A program made the translations under genes and the position numbers. Of a stretch of 44,215 bases of DNA, positions 22,214 through 31,218 are shown in pieces; within the stretch, counting starts at the first letter, position 1, and every line of letters begins with the position of its first letter. The stretch comes from a virus. Location: positions 1 through 44,215 of the IMG/VR virus record IMGVR_UViG_3300028196_000025, one strand, 5' to 3'. Below the pieces are notes generated by a model that was given only the letters and a program-made list of their open reading frames with translations, searched no databases and was not told where the DNA came from.

Positions 22214-22870
22214 ATGCTACGAACAGTACACTTAGAGGGAGAGCTCGGAGAAAAATTTGGATTTCAAAGACAAATTGAAGCTGACTCTTTTAAAGATGTT
22301 CTTCTCTGTTTGCAAGCAAACTTTGAAGATTTCAGACAATACTTAGCAGACTGCTATGAAAAAGAAATTTATTTTATTTGGAAAATAAATAAGGAAGAGT
22401 TAAGTAATCCAGAAGAATTGCTTTTACAGTACCCTGTAGGGGACATGGTGATTAGTCCTGTTCCTGCTGGAGCTTTCCTTAAGTCCGCTCTTAAAGCTCT
22501 AGCAGGGCTGGCTCTTACTCTTATAGGAGGAGGGTTGCTTCTAGCAGGGGGAAAGGTACTATTAGGGAGTCTCGCATTTTTGGCAGGTCAATATCTATTT
22601 TCAATGGGTATGTACGAACTTTTATCAGAAGACCCATCGACAGATGCAAATGATGATGTTTCTCATCTATTTTCGGGAGCAGAGCAGAATATTAGCGCTG
22701 ACGATCCTATTCCTGTATGTTACGGAAGACTACGCATTCCAGGTCGCCCAATAAGTTTTGAAATTCGTAATGAAGATGGTTTTATTGCAAGCTCGACAGG
22801 AAATAATACCAATAGAGCATCAGTACTCAGTGCGAGGAAAGCGGCCGCCGCTTCCAACGGGACCGGCTGA
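22214..22870 (+). CDS. tail assembly protein, lambda gpI-like
   Basis: 218 residues preceded by an AGGAGG ribosome-binding site. A ubiquitin-like N-terminal part (MLRTVHLEGELGEKFGFQRQ to PVGDMVISPVPAGAF) is followed by a long Gly/Leu/Ala hydrophobic stretch (about 90-130) and a conserved DDVSHLFSGAEQN then DPIPVCYGRLRIPGRPIS. This matches gpI-type tail assembly proteins that act with the J tip. The stop overlaps the J start (TGATG). The 3' end is noticeably more GC-rich than surrounding DNA. Confidence 0.85.
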   Translation: MLRTVHLEGELGEKFGFQRQIEADSFKDVLLCLQANFEDFRQYLADCYEKEIYFIWKINKEELSNPEELLLQYPVGDMVISPVPAGAFLKSALKALAGLALTLIGGGLLLAGGKVLLGSLAFLAGQYLFSMGMYELLSEDPSTDANDDVSHLFSGAEQNISADDPIPVCYGRLRIPGRPISFEIRNEDGFIASSTGNNTNRASVLSARKAAAASNGTG

Positions 22871-25800
22871 TGGGCCTGATCAAAGATGTAATGCAGGCCA
22901 TGCGTGACCAGAGCAAGGAACCCTCGTCTGATGCATATTCAGGCTCAATTGGTCAAAATATATCTGCTACAGATCTTTTATGTGAAGGGCCTATACATGG
23001 ACTGGTAGACGGGGCGGCTTCTCTCTACTTAGATAATAATCCCGCGTTACAAGCAAGGCTAAAATCTTTTGCTCCGAGCAGAAACGAAGAAGGTAGCGAT
23101 GAGTCCGGAACTATTACTTTTTCTAATGGAGTAGTAGGAACTGTAGATAATAATACTTTTATACCCGACAACTTAACTAATAGTGCAAGCTCTCCTCGTA
23201 AGCTTCGATTAATTGATCCTACACCGCTTTATGTTACTTTAGGCACTTTAAGTACGAGTACCTCTTATTATAGTATCCTTGTATCAGGCACAGGGTTTTC
23301 TGCAGCTGACCATGCGACCGTAATCGGAATGCGAGAAACCGTTCTGGTACTAGAGAGCACAGTAATTCTCGGATCGTTTTTCGTAGTTAGTCCGACTACT
23401 GGTGTTTTTATATGGGGCATGGGGGGTCCTATCCTTGACGTTGATAATGAGGCCGCCCCGGGCAAGCCCGGCTCCATAAAAGTTGTGCATGTTGCGACTG
23501 TTACAGATATAAACCCTTCTGCGAACACGATTACTGTTTCTAGTACTGATATATCAGGGAGCCCTCAGTCTTTTAATGGCACTTATGGCTTTTATTTAGG
23601 TGAGTCAGGGTATTTTAATGCTAGTGAAGGTAGCACAGGCTCAAGCACCTTTAATCCTGATGCAGTAACAGGGAAAATTGATAATCTATATGTTCAAGAA
23701 AATACAGGATGGCTAGATCAAGAACCTATACGAGATGTTGGTGGAGTAGGAGGAGCTGTCGTAGTACAAGGCTCTACTAGCGGAGTTAACTTACCGACAT
23801 TAAAGATACTTAATCCTGCCAATGCCGCAGCAAATGGTGTAACTTTATTTGATACTAATGGCATGCCTAATATTTCTGATAATGGAGATTACCCAGGTAC
23901 TCCTGATTTTAGTGATACAAATTCGTCCCCTACTATACTTAACAGTTCTGACTTTGGACTAGATACTGCTGCTAAGATTGGAGAAGCAGACAAAGTTAAA
24001 TTTGACATTACCTACCCTCAAGGAATATTTAGTCAAGACCAAGAAAAAGGGGATCGGCACACAAACTACGCTTTTTATGACATAAAAATAGAATTTCAAA
24101 TTAATGGTGGAACAACTTGGCAAAATCCTGTTGAGCCTTTTGGAGGCCTTGTAAAACATAAGGGTAAAAAACAATCTGCTCTAAATTTTCAACATCAAGT
24201 TGACTTAGAGGTGTATAGAAGCTTAAACTTTACAAATTTCAGAATAAAAATAATAAGAGTTACTCGACACATTGGCCTACCTGTAGTTTCAATGGGAGGT
24301 ATAGATACTAATAGATTTAATACAAATAAACAAAGATATACTGTTTTACTTAAATCGCAAGTAGACAATTTACAAGCAATTAACGAGGATAAATTTAGTT
24401 ATCCTTATTCTGCTATTGTTAACTCTACTTTTTCCTCTCGTAGCTTTAAAGATCCGCCCAAAAGAAGTTATGATATTAAGGGAAAGCTTGTTAAAATACC
24501 CAGTGCATATACCCCTAGAGACTCTGCTCCTCTAGGAAGGGCTGTCTATGGTAATTTTTGGGATGGAACTTTTAAGAGTGACCTTTGTTATACAGACAAC
24601 CCTGCATGGATTTTTTATGATATTGTTACAAACAATAGATACGGGGCGGGAAAGTGGATTAAAGAATCCGATATAGACAAGTATGCTCTTTATCGTATCT
24701 CTAAATTTTGTGACGAATTGGTAGATAGTAATGATACTATACCTGCTACTTTTGGAAAGAGAGGAGAGTTCTATAAAATTGTCTCTCTTGGAAGCACGGA
24801 CTGGAATGAGGTTGCAGGAACCTCAGGAGTAACTTATGGAGTAACTGGAGTATTTCGTTTAAAAGCTGTGCCTTCAACAGGAACAGGAGAAATGAGCCGG
24901 TTGGAACCTAGATTTAGTATGAATATTCTTTTAACTAAATCTTTGCCTGTTTATAAAGTTTTAAAAGACATGTGTAGTGCTTTTACTTCTATGCTATATT
25001 GGATGGATGGTCAGCTTACTGTTGTTCAAGACACTCCTCAAGAGCCTGTAGCGGTTTTTGCAAAGGCAAATGTTATAGACGGTAGCTTTACTTATGAAAG
25101 CTCTTCTGTAAAAAATAGGCCAAATCAAATAGTTGTAAACTGGAATGACCCTACAATTGACTACGAGCTTAGTCCTCTTATTGTAGAGGATAGCGCAGAT
25201 ATAGTAAAACAGAACAAAGTTATTACAGAGGAGTGCGTAGCATACGGCTGTACGTCTGAGTCTCAAGCAATTCGTTATGGAAAATGGAAACTTTGGACGG
25301 CACAAAATCAAAAAGAAATAGTATATTTTAATACTTCATTAGAAGGGAGCTACGTACGCCCAGGAGATATAATAAGTGTACAAGACTCAGATAGAAGGGG
25401 GGTACAGTTTGGGGGTAGAATTCAAAGCTCCACAAACAGCTCTGTTACTCTTGACAGATCTATAACACTAACAGGGGGCACTTATAAGATTTTTGTCGTA
25501 TCTACAGCTCCTGGGGCAATTTATACTGGATCTGTTGATATAGCTATAAATGGAGTCACTTATAGTAGAGGGGATTTACTGCCTGAGGCGTATATTTACA
25601 TGGATACAAACGCTAACGGAGTTCGAGATACTCTAACCTTATTGAGTCTAGACGAAGAATCCTTAGCATCTAATGCTTTTGCTGCTAACGGCGAACCCCT
25701 TTCTGTAGAGTGGAAGCCTTATATTACTGCAGAAGGTCATCAAATTACTCAAACTTCAGGTTCTGTCACAACAGTTAGTTTAGTTGGCTCTAATACTTTT

Positions 25801-27309
25801 ACTACTATTCCCACTGCGGGAGCCGTTTGGACTATAAAAGAGATAGGAGGTGCTGGTAGCGCTAAAGACTATAAAGTGCTAAATATAGACAAGGCAGAAA
25901 AGAATATATACTCTATTACTGCGGCAGAGCACTATAACGAGAAATTTACAGCCGTTGAAGGGCAGTATGATTTAGGTAATGTGCCTACAAATTCTGACGC
26001 GCCTGAACAAGAGCCTGACGAAATACCTCCACCTACAAACTTACTTGTAGCTCCTTCGGGCCCCACAGCTTTTCCAGATACCAGCTTACTTCTTACATTT
26101 ACTCCTCCAGAGACTAATTTTGTCGCGGCATTTCAAATTCTAACAAATATTGATGATATTGGAATGTTTACACAAACCGAAACACATAAAGAGTTTACAG
26201 GAATAATTGCTAATAAATATTCTTTTAAAGTACGAACAATGTCCCCAAAGGGAGCCGTTTCAGAGTGGGCAGAGACCGAGTACTCCGCAACAAGTCCTAG
26301 TGTCGGAACAGAAAATCCTGATAATGTCCATGGGATCAAAAAGTGGATTACAGCCTCCAAAGAAGCGGAGATAGTGCGAGATATATCAGATACTACAAAT
26401 GAAAAGTATAGTATAAGCTCTCCTTATTTTGTCGTAGAAGTTTATCAGAAAAATAATACATCTCCGGAGTATGCATACTATCATTGGAATACTACAGGCA
26501 ATCTTCTGCAGACATCTACTAATGCTACTACAGGGCTTCCTAATGGGGGCGAGAATGCTATTGCAGCCCAAAATGTACCTGCAGCAGCTCTCTCAACTAC
26601 TGTGGTCAGGGCAGAGGATCCTGCCACAAATAAAGTATATGAGTATAAAGCGAGTACTTTTGTAGCTAATGGCCCTAGACACGGAGCGACTGCAGGAGAA
26701 GTTCATAAATTTTATAAAATTACATCTAATAGGTCTGAGGGCGCGTATGGGGAAGAAGTTTTTAGATTTAAAAATTATCCTGTTCAAATTGCGCAAAGAG
26801 AGGCTCCTGATAGCTTTAAAGTCATTACAACTGAAGCCCCAAACGGCAAAGTAGACCTATCAAGTGTTGTAGATGATGATTCACGAGAGTTGTATGTTAT
26901 ATTTGACTATAGTGTGCCTAAATTATTCTTAGGAGAATGGGATACTAAGGCAAATGGAGATGGCCCCGCTTTTTGGAGAGATGCTAATGATACCATGCCT
27001 AACGCATGGACAGCCCTTACAGTAACTTCAGCATATGTGACACGTGATACAAATAAGTTAATCGGAACAGGAACAGCTTTTAGTTCAGAAGTTCAAGTAG
27101 GAGATGTTATTAGTTTAGCAAACTTAACTACTTTGCCCGAAAATACACTAGGAGACGCTGCAATAGTCACAAATGTAATGTCAGATACACAACTTACTAT
27201 AGACAGGACGTTTACAGCGACCAAAACTTTAACTAATTTATATGTTCCTGTTTTTAGACCCGATATAAATAATGATGCTATTGCAGCTGATATTTCGAGA
27301 CCTACATAA
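22870..27309 (+). CDS. tail tip / host-specificity protein, lambda gpJ-like
   Basis: 1479 residues, the largest gene. The N-terminal part has the J-type opening (ISATDLLCEGPIHGLVDGAA with SLYLDN). The central tail-hub domains contain DPPKRSYDIKGKLVKIPSAY, FWDGTFKSDLCYTDNPAWIF, LTKSLPVYKVLKDMCSAF and YVRPGDIISVQDSDRRG, all typical of gpJ relatives. A fibronectin type III-like domain starts near 1053 (PPTNLLVAPSGP to WAETEYSA). The C-terminal 350 residues are unique-looking. It closes the tail tube and contacts the host receptor or carries fibres. It ends in a TAATG overlap with a fibre gene. Confidence 0.93.
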   Translation: MGLIKDVMQAMRDQSKEPSSDAYSGSIGQNISATDLLCEGPIHGLVDGAASLYLDNNPALQARLKSFAPSRNEEGSDESGTITFSNGVVGTVDNNTFIPDNLTNSASSPRKLRLIDPTPLYVTLGTLSTSTSYYSILVSGTGFSAADHATVIGMRETVLVLESTVILGSFFVVSPTTGVFIWGMGGPILDVDNEAAPGKPGSIKVVHVATVTDINPSANTITVSSTDISGSPQSFNGTYGFYLGESGYFNASEGSTGSSTFNPDAVTGKIDNLYVQENTGWLDQEPIRDVGGVGGAVVVQGSTSGVNLPTLKILNPANAAANGVTLFDTNGMPNISDNGDYPGTPDFSDTNSSPTILNSSDFGLDTAAKIGEADKVKFDITYPQGIFSQDQEKGDRHTNYAFYDIKIEFQINGGTTWQNPVEPFGGLVKHKGKKQSALNFQHQVDLEVYRSLNFTNFRIKIIRVTRHIGLPVVSMGGIDTNRFNTNKQRYTVLLKSQVDNLQAINEDKFSYPYSAIVNSTFSSRSFKDPPKRSYDIKGKLVKIPSAYTPRDSAPLGRAVYGNFWDGTFKSDLCYTDNPAWIFYDIVTNNRYGAGKWIKESDIDKYALYRISKFCDELVDSNDTIPATFGKRGEFYKIVSLGSTDWNEVAGTSGVTYGVTGVFRLKAVPSTGTGEMSRLEPRFSMNILLTKSLPVYKVLKDMCSAFTSMLYWMDGQLTVVQDTPQEPVAVFAKANVIDGSFTYESSSVKNRPNQIVVNWNDPTIDYELSPLIVEDSADIVKQNKVITEECVAYGCTSESQAIRYGKWKLWTAQNQKEIVYFNTSLEGSYVRPGDIISVQDSDRRGVQFGGRIQSSTNSSVTLDRSITLTGGTYKIFVVSTAPGAIYTGSVDIAINGVTYSRGDLLPEAYIYMDTNANGVRDTLTLLSLDEESLASNAFAANGEPLSVEWKPYITAEGHQITQTSGSVTTVSLVGSNTFTTIPTAGAVWTIKEIGGAGSAKDYKVLNIDKAEKNIYSITAAEHYNEKFTAVEGQYDLGNVPTNSDAPEQEPDEIPPPTNLLVAPSGPTAFPDTSLLLTFTPPETNFVAAFQILTNIDDIGMFTQTETHKEFTGIIANKYSFKVRTMSPKGAVSEWAETEYSATSPSVGTENPDNVHGIKKWITASKEAEIVRDISDTTNEKYSISSPYFVVEVYQKNNTSPEYAYYHWNTTGNLLQTSTNATTGLPNGGENAIAAQNVPAAALSTTVVRAEDPATNKVYEYKASTFVANGPRHGATAGEVHKFYKITSNRSEGAYGEEVFRFKNYPVQIAQREAPDSFKVITTEAPNGKVDLSSVVDDDSRELYVIFDYSVPKLFLGEWDTKANGDGPAFWRDANDTMPNAWTALTVTSAYVTRDTNKLIGTGTAFSSEVQVGDVISLANLTTLPENTLGDAAIVTNVMSDTQLTIDRTFTATKTLTNLYVPVFRPDINNDAIAADISRPT

Positions 27310-30300
27310 TGACAACTACAACTGATATAAAATTTGAGTTCTATATAGAAGGTACCTCTGATCAAGATACTTCTACTTCTTTGAGCCCCGCTGATGCCAC
27401 AGACTTAGGGCTAAATGCCGGAGTCGTTGTAGATCAATTAGGCGGCGGTATAACCTTCAATAACGCTGGTAGCATAAAAGGCGGAAAGACTGACTGGGAC
27501 GTAGGTATAGGTTTCTGGTTAGGTTATCAGCCTGATGCTTACAAAGTTGCAATAGGCGACCCGGCGGAAGAGAAGATAACTTGGGACGGAAGTGACCTAG
27601 TACTAGATATAGACGCCTCCCATTTAACAATTAACGGGGGGACCGCAGGACAACTACTGTCAGTAGATAGTAATGGCGTAGCAACTTTTGTAAGTTTAGC
27701 TTTAGGGGACTTAACAGACGTATCTAATGCTACTCCTGCAACTAATCAAGTTCTTGGGTGGAGCGGTACAGAATGGCAGCCCCAAAATGCTTCATCAACT
27801 TTTAGTTTAGCCTTAGAGGATTTAACAAACGTATCTAATGCTGCTCCTTCAACTAATCAAGTTCTTGGGTGGAGCGGTACAGAATGGCAGCCCCAAAATG
27901 CTTCATCAACTTTTAGTTTAGCATTTGAAGACTTAAGTAATGCAATTGGCTCAACGCCGCAAATAAATGATATCTGGATGAAGACAGGCGCATCTGGGTA
28001 TGAGCCCACTCAGTTTGTACTACAAAACATGGCTAATGTAAATTTCAGCTCAGGCCCCGCAAACGATGATTTATTACAATATAATAGCACTACTCAAAAA
28101 TGGGAAAATGTTGCCCCCTCAAGTTTGAGCAGCAGCCTGCAGCAAACTATAGCTGAGCATACCGATGTAACTTTCTCTAGCTTATCCAGTGGAGAGGTAC
28201 TGTGGTATGATGCTAGTAGTACACTTTGGAGGGATGGGTATTATAAGCTAAGCCTCCAAAGTATTACTGGTAGTAATAATAAAGGACTTCAGCTTGTTGA
28301 CCCCGGGGGAAATTCGTCTATATTCCAAAAGATTGAGTTTGAACCTGGAGACGGTATAGGCCTTGGTCATACTGGTAGTACGCTTGAAATTTCAAGTAGT
28401 GTTCTTGCATTTAAAACAATAGCAGTAGCTGGTCAAAGTGATATAGTGGCGGATACATTTGACGATACTCTCACTTTTGTAGCTGGGTCAAATATAGTTT
28501 TAACCACCACTCCGAACAACGATAGTCTGACTATAACATCCACTGGAGGAGTTGGCGCATTAAATGATTTAACAAATGTCTCGACAACTCCTTCAAATGG
28601 CGATGTATTGTACTATCAATCATCCAATACCGCTTGGAATTCAGGACAATATCGACTCACGGCATCGGATGCTCCAACTGGAAACAATAAACAGATTTTA
28701 CTTGTAAACCCAGCTGGCAGCTACAGCGGGAGTACCGGGCAAATAAATTTAGAGCCAGGAGCAGGCATAAATATAGGAAGAAATGGCCAGACTTTATCTA
28801 TAAGCAGCACTGCTGCTACTGAAGCTTTTAAAACAATAGCAGTATCTGGTCAAAGTAACGTAGTTGCAGATTCTGCTGCAGATACTCTTACTCTTGTAGC
28901 GGGAACTGGGATTACTCTAACAACCTCTCCAACCAACGATAGTGTTACTATAACATCAACCGGTACTAGTGGAGGCGCTACTGAAGCATTTAAAACAATA
29001 GCAATAGCTGGCCAAAGTGATGTAGTTGCAGATTCTGCTGCAGATACTCTTACTCTTATAGCGGGAACTGGGGTCGCTTTAACCACCTCTCCGAACAACG
29101 ATAGTGTGACCATATCCGCAGGCGAGGGCGCTGCCGAAGCATTTAAAACAATAGCAGTATCTGGTCAAAGTAACGTAGTTGCAGATTCTGCTGCAGATAC
29201 TCTTAATCTTGTAGCAGGGTCAAATATGACTATAACAACAAATGCTACTGGAGATTCGATTACTTTTGCAGCTAGTGGTGGGAGCGGCGGCGGCGACGCA
29301 TTTAGAACAATAGCAGTATCCGGTCAAAGTGATGTAGTTGCAGATTCTGCTGCAGATACTCTTACTCTTGTAGCAGGGTCAAATATGACTATAACAACAA
29401 ATGCTACTGGAGATTCGATTACTTTTACAGCCCTGAACACACAGAACGATGACTCTCTTATTACAGATGCAGATGGGGATACTAAAATCACTGTAGAAGC
29501 TTCACCTGATGAAGATAAAATTAGATTGCGTACAAGCGGCTATCAAAGAATGCTTATTGACGAGGAGGGTAACGTTATTATTTCTGACACCTCTGAAAAC
29601 TACGCGGGCGCAAGGCTCACTGTCAACGCATTCCCCTCTCAAGTTTGGGGCTACCCTATGTTTCAACTTGGTCAAGAGTCATTCTCGGCTGGCGGGCTAT
29701 ACTCTATCGGGATGGGGTACACGTCTTCAACATACGACAAGCCGCCCGTGCAGATTGGTGCTAAGACCTTGTCCTCGTCTGGCGGTACTACAGCCGATAT
29801 TGTTTTTGGTACAAGAAGCGTAACAACAAACACGGCTGCCACAGAACGGATAAGAATTCTAAACACTGGTGGAATTACTTTTGATGGGGAGACAACCTCG
29901 CCCCATGCTTTAGATGACTATCAGGAAGGTACTTGGACCCCTCGCTTTGCTGATGCAATATCAGGAGGAAACTACGTAACAGCAGGCACTCAGGCTCTCG
30001 GTACTTATACAAAAATAGGGGACATTGTTCATTTATCGTGTCCTGCACAAAATATAAATCCATCGGGCCTAACTACAAGCAATGTTTTATACGTTACAAA
30101 CTTTCCATTTACAGTATCGAGCTCTCATCTTCAAGTTCCATGTACCTCTATTAACTTTAGTAGTTATGCTGTTTCAAACATGAGTGGGGCGTACTTTATG
30201 GCACAACCCGGACAGACTTACGGGCGCGTTATTCTTCCAGAGGCAGCTGGGAATGGGATGGGTCTTGATTCAGAACTAACTGTAGGGGATATTCTTAGAA

Positions 30301-30353
30301 CTAGTGCTCCTTATACAGCAGTAAGATGGAGCCTCACTTATAAAGCAGCATAA
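27309..30353 (+). CDS. tail fibre 1, repeat-rich
   Basis: 1014 residues. After an N-terminal attachment part (MTTTTDIKFEFYIEGTSDQD to FLGYQPDAY-like sequence) there are two near-identical 37-residue repeats (LEDLTNVSNAAPSTNQVLGW...), then five copies of a block beginning AFKTIAVSGQS and containing VVADSAADTLTLVAG. The C-terminal 250 residues (GTWTPRFADAISGGNYVTAG, LGTYTKIGDIVHLSC) resemble receptor-binding tips found at the ends of many marine phage fibres. DNA of the tip region (about 29570-29930) is more GC-rich than the repeats. It follows the J gene without a gap. Confidence 0.82.
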   Translation: MTTTTDIKFEFYIEGTSDQDTSTSLSPADATDLGLNAGVVVDQLGGGITFNNAGSIKGGKTDWDVGIGFWLGYQPDAYKVAIGDPAEEKITWDGSDLVLDIDASHLTINGGTAGQLLSVDSNGVATFVSLALGDLTDVSNATPATNQVLGWSGTEWQPQNASSTFSLALEDLTNVSNAAPSTNQVLGWSGTEWQPQNASSTFSLAFEDLSNAIGSTPQINDIWMKTGASGYEPTQFVLQNMANVNFSSGPANDDLLQYNSTTQKWENVAPSSLSSSLQQTIAEHTDVTFSSLSSGEVLWYDASSTLWRDGYYKLSLQSITGSNNKGLQLVDPGGNSSIFQKIEFEPGDGIGLGHTGSTLEISSSVLAFKTIAVAGQSDIVADTFDDTLTFVAGSNIVLTTTPNNDSLTITSTGGVGALNDLTNVSTTPSNGDVLYYQSSNTAWNSGQYRLTASDAPTGNNKQILLVNPAGSYSGSTGQINLEPGAGINIGRNGQTLSISSTAATEAFKTIAVSGQSNVVADSAADTLTLVAGTGITLTTSPTNDSVTITSTGTSGGATEAFKTIAIAGQSDVVADSAADTLTLIAGTGVALTTSPNNDSVTISAGEGAAEAFKTIAVSGQSNVVADSAADTLNLVAGSNMTITTNATGDSITFAASGGSGGGDAFRTIAVSGQSDVVADSAADTLTLVAGSNMTITTNATGDSITFTALNTQNDDSLITDADGDTKITVEASPDEDKIRLRTSGYQRMLIDEEGNVIISDTSENYAGARLTVNAFPSQVWGYPMFQLGQESFSAGGLYSIGMGYTSSTYDKPPVQIGAKTLSSSGGTTADIVFGTRSVTTNTAATERIRILNTGGITFDGETTSPHALDDYQEGTWTPRFADAISGGNYVTAGTQALGTYTKIGDIVHLSCPAQNINPSGLTTSNVLYVTNFPFTVSSSHLQVPCTSINFSSYAVSNMSGAYFMAQPGQTYGRVILPEAAGNGMGLDSELTVGDILRTSAPYTAVRWSLTYKAA
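27702..27923 (+). repeat. two tandem 111-bp repeats in fibre 1
   Basis: Copies at 27702-27812 and 27813-27923, identical for long stretches (for example TTCTTGGGTGGAGCGGTACA in each). They encode a 37-residue unit with DLTNVSNAAPSTNQ and TEWQPQNASSTFSL. Confidence 0.9.
28407..29432 (+). repeat. five-copy degenerate repeat block in fibre 1
   Basis: Copies begin at 28407, 28824, 28986, 29139 and 29298 (AFKTIAV or AFRTIAV). The last four share identical stretches such as GCAGATTCTGCTGCAGATAC. The protein unit of about 50 residues looks like a triple-stranded beta repeat of a trimeric fibre. Confidence 0.85.
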
Positions 30354-30364
30354 AGGAGAATAAA

Positions 30365-30592
30365 ATGTCGCTTACAAAAACAATAACCAAAGATAAAATA
30401 GAAATTGTACACGCTCGAGATGTTGAGGACAACGCAGTTGTGAATGTGCATGTACGAGAAAAAACAGAAATATCAGAAAACGGAACAATAATTAGCACCA
30501 CATTTCACCGATACACAATAACACAAGGAGATGATTACACCGGCGAACCAACACAAGTTAGAGCAGTCTGTGATGCAGCGTGGCCATCTTAA
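30365..30592 (+). CDS. 75-residue protein of unknown function
   Basis: It has an AAAGGAG ribosome-binding site and starts MSLTKTITKDKIEIVHARDV. The sequence is beta-rich with alternating charged and hydrophobic residues and ends with VRAVCDAAWPS. Similar short proteins often follow fibre genes in marine phages (recollection, not a search). It may be a small fibre accessory or capping protein. It is the last gene before the promoter at 30619. Confidence 0.55.
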   Translation: MSLTKTITKDKIEIVHARDVEDNAVVNVHVREKTEISENGTIISTTFHRYTITQGDDYTGEPTQVRAVCDAAWPS

Positions 30593-30618
30593 AATACCAC
30601 CCCTAAGAAAAATAGATC

Positions 30619-30647
30619 TTGACATTTTATGTCGGTATTGGTATAAT
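30619..30647 (+). promoter_or_regulatory. sigma-70-type promoter for the adhesion gene block
   Basis: TTGACA (30619-30624) and TATAAT (30642-30647), 17-bp spacer; an A-rich run lies upstream of TCTTGAC. This -35 is a full consensus match. It would drive the genes from 30697 through the fibre array. Confidence 0.9.
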
Positions 30648-30696
30648 CATTCTAATTAAATATTAAAAGCCTCTTCAAGGAGTACGTTGAAATCTA

Positions 30697-31029
30697 ATGG
30701 ATATAATTCAAGTAGTAAAAGGCGACACAGGCCCTCAGCTTAGAGCAACTGTAACTCGTTCAGATACAGGAGCTGCCTTTGTAGGTTCATCAACTACAAA
30801 TTTACGTATTCGTAAAAAAGGAACTTCTACTATAATTTCAACTATTCCTTTAGATACTATAGAATCATCTCTTTCTGTAGGAAGTTTGGTATTTCCATTG
30901 AGTAGTTTTTTAACAGATTCTGCAACAACTGATGGATTTTATGAAGCAGAAATAGAGTTTACTTTATCCGATGGTCAAATAATGAGCGTATTTGAACTAA
31001 TTGATATTAAGGTTAGAGATGACTTTTAA
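30697..31029 (+). CDS. BppU-N-like baseplate/fibre adaptor protein
   Basis: 110 residues. The sequence IIQVVKGDTGPQLRATVTRS, then TTNLRIRKKGTST and a C-terminal YEAEIEFTLSDGQIMSV resemble the N-terminal beta-sandwich of BppU-type baseplate proteins, which attach receptor-binding proteins to the tail tip. Only the adaptor-like domain is present. It is the first gene after the 30619 promoter. Fold similarity is judged by eye. Confidence 0.6.
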   Translation: MDIIQVVKGDTGPQLRATVTRSDTGAAFVGSSTTNLRIRKKGTSTIISTIPLDTIESSLSVGSLVFPLSSFLTDSATTDGFYEAEIEFTLSDGQIMSVFELIDIKVRDDF

Positions 31030-31031
31030 TT

Positions 31032-31217
31032 ATGAAAAAAAGTTTTATTTATACAATGAAGCCCAACTTAGGGAATTTTCCTGAGTTAAAATCGGTTAAA
31101 GCGAATACCCCTATTGCAAAATCTATGGTATTGGATACTCCACGGTCTGTAAATATGCTTGGGAATGTTCCTTTATTAAAAAGCTCGGAGGTAGTACACC
31201 CAAGTATGAGGATTTAA
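31032..31217 (+). CDS. 61-residue protein of unknown function
   Basis: Short protein opening MKKSFIYTMKPNLGNFPELK, polar and proline-containing, with no recognised domain and no clear ribosome-binding site. It lies between the BppU-N-like gene and the lysine-rich structural gene with 2-bp and 1-bp gaps, so translation may be coupled. Its SVNMLGNVPLLKSS and the GNMPTLLGAASL near the start of the next protein are similar in tone, which may point to a shared small motif. Confidence 0.5.
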   Translation: MKKSFIYTMKPNLGNFPELKSVKANTPIAKSMVLDTPRSVNMLGNVPLLKSSEVVHPSMRI

Positions 31218-31218
31218 A

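Noticed and set aside
22838-22850. NotI-like GCGGCCGC as a cloning-vector trace
   Set aside because: The reading frame continues smoothly through it as Lys-Ala-Ala-Ala-Ala and no vector sequence is seen; kept only as a composition anomaly.
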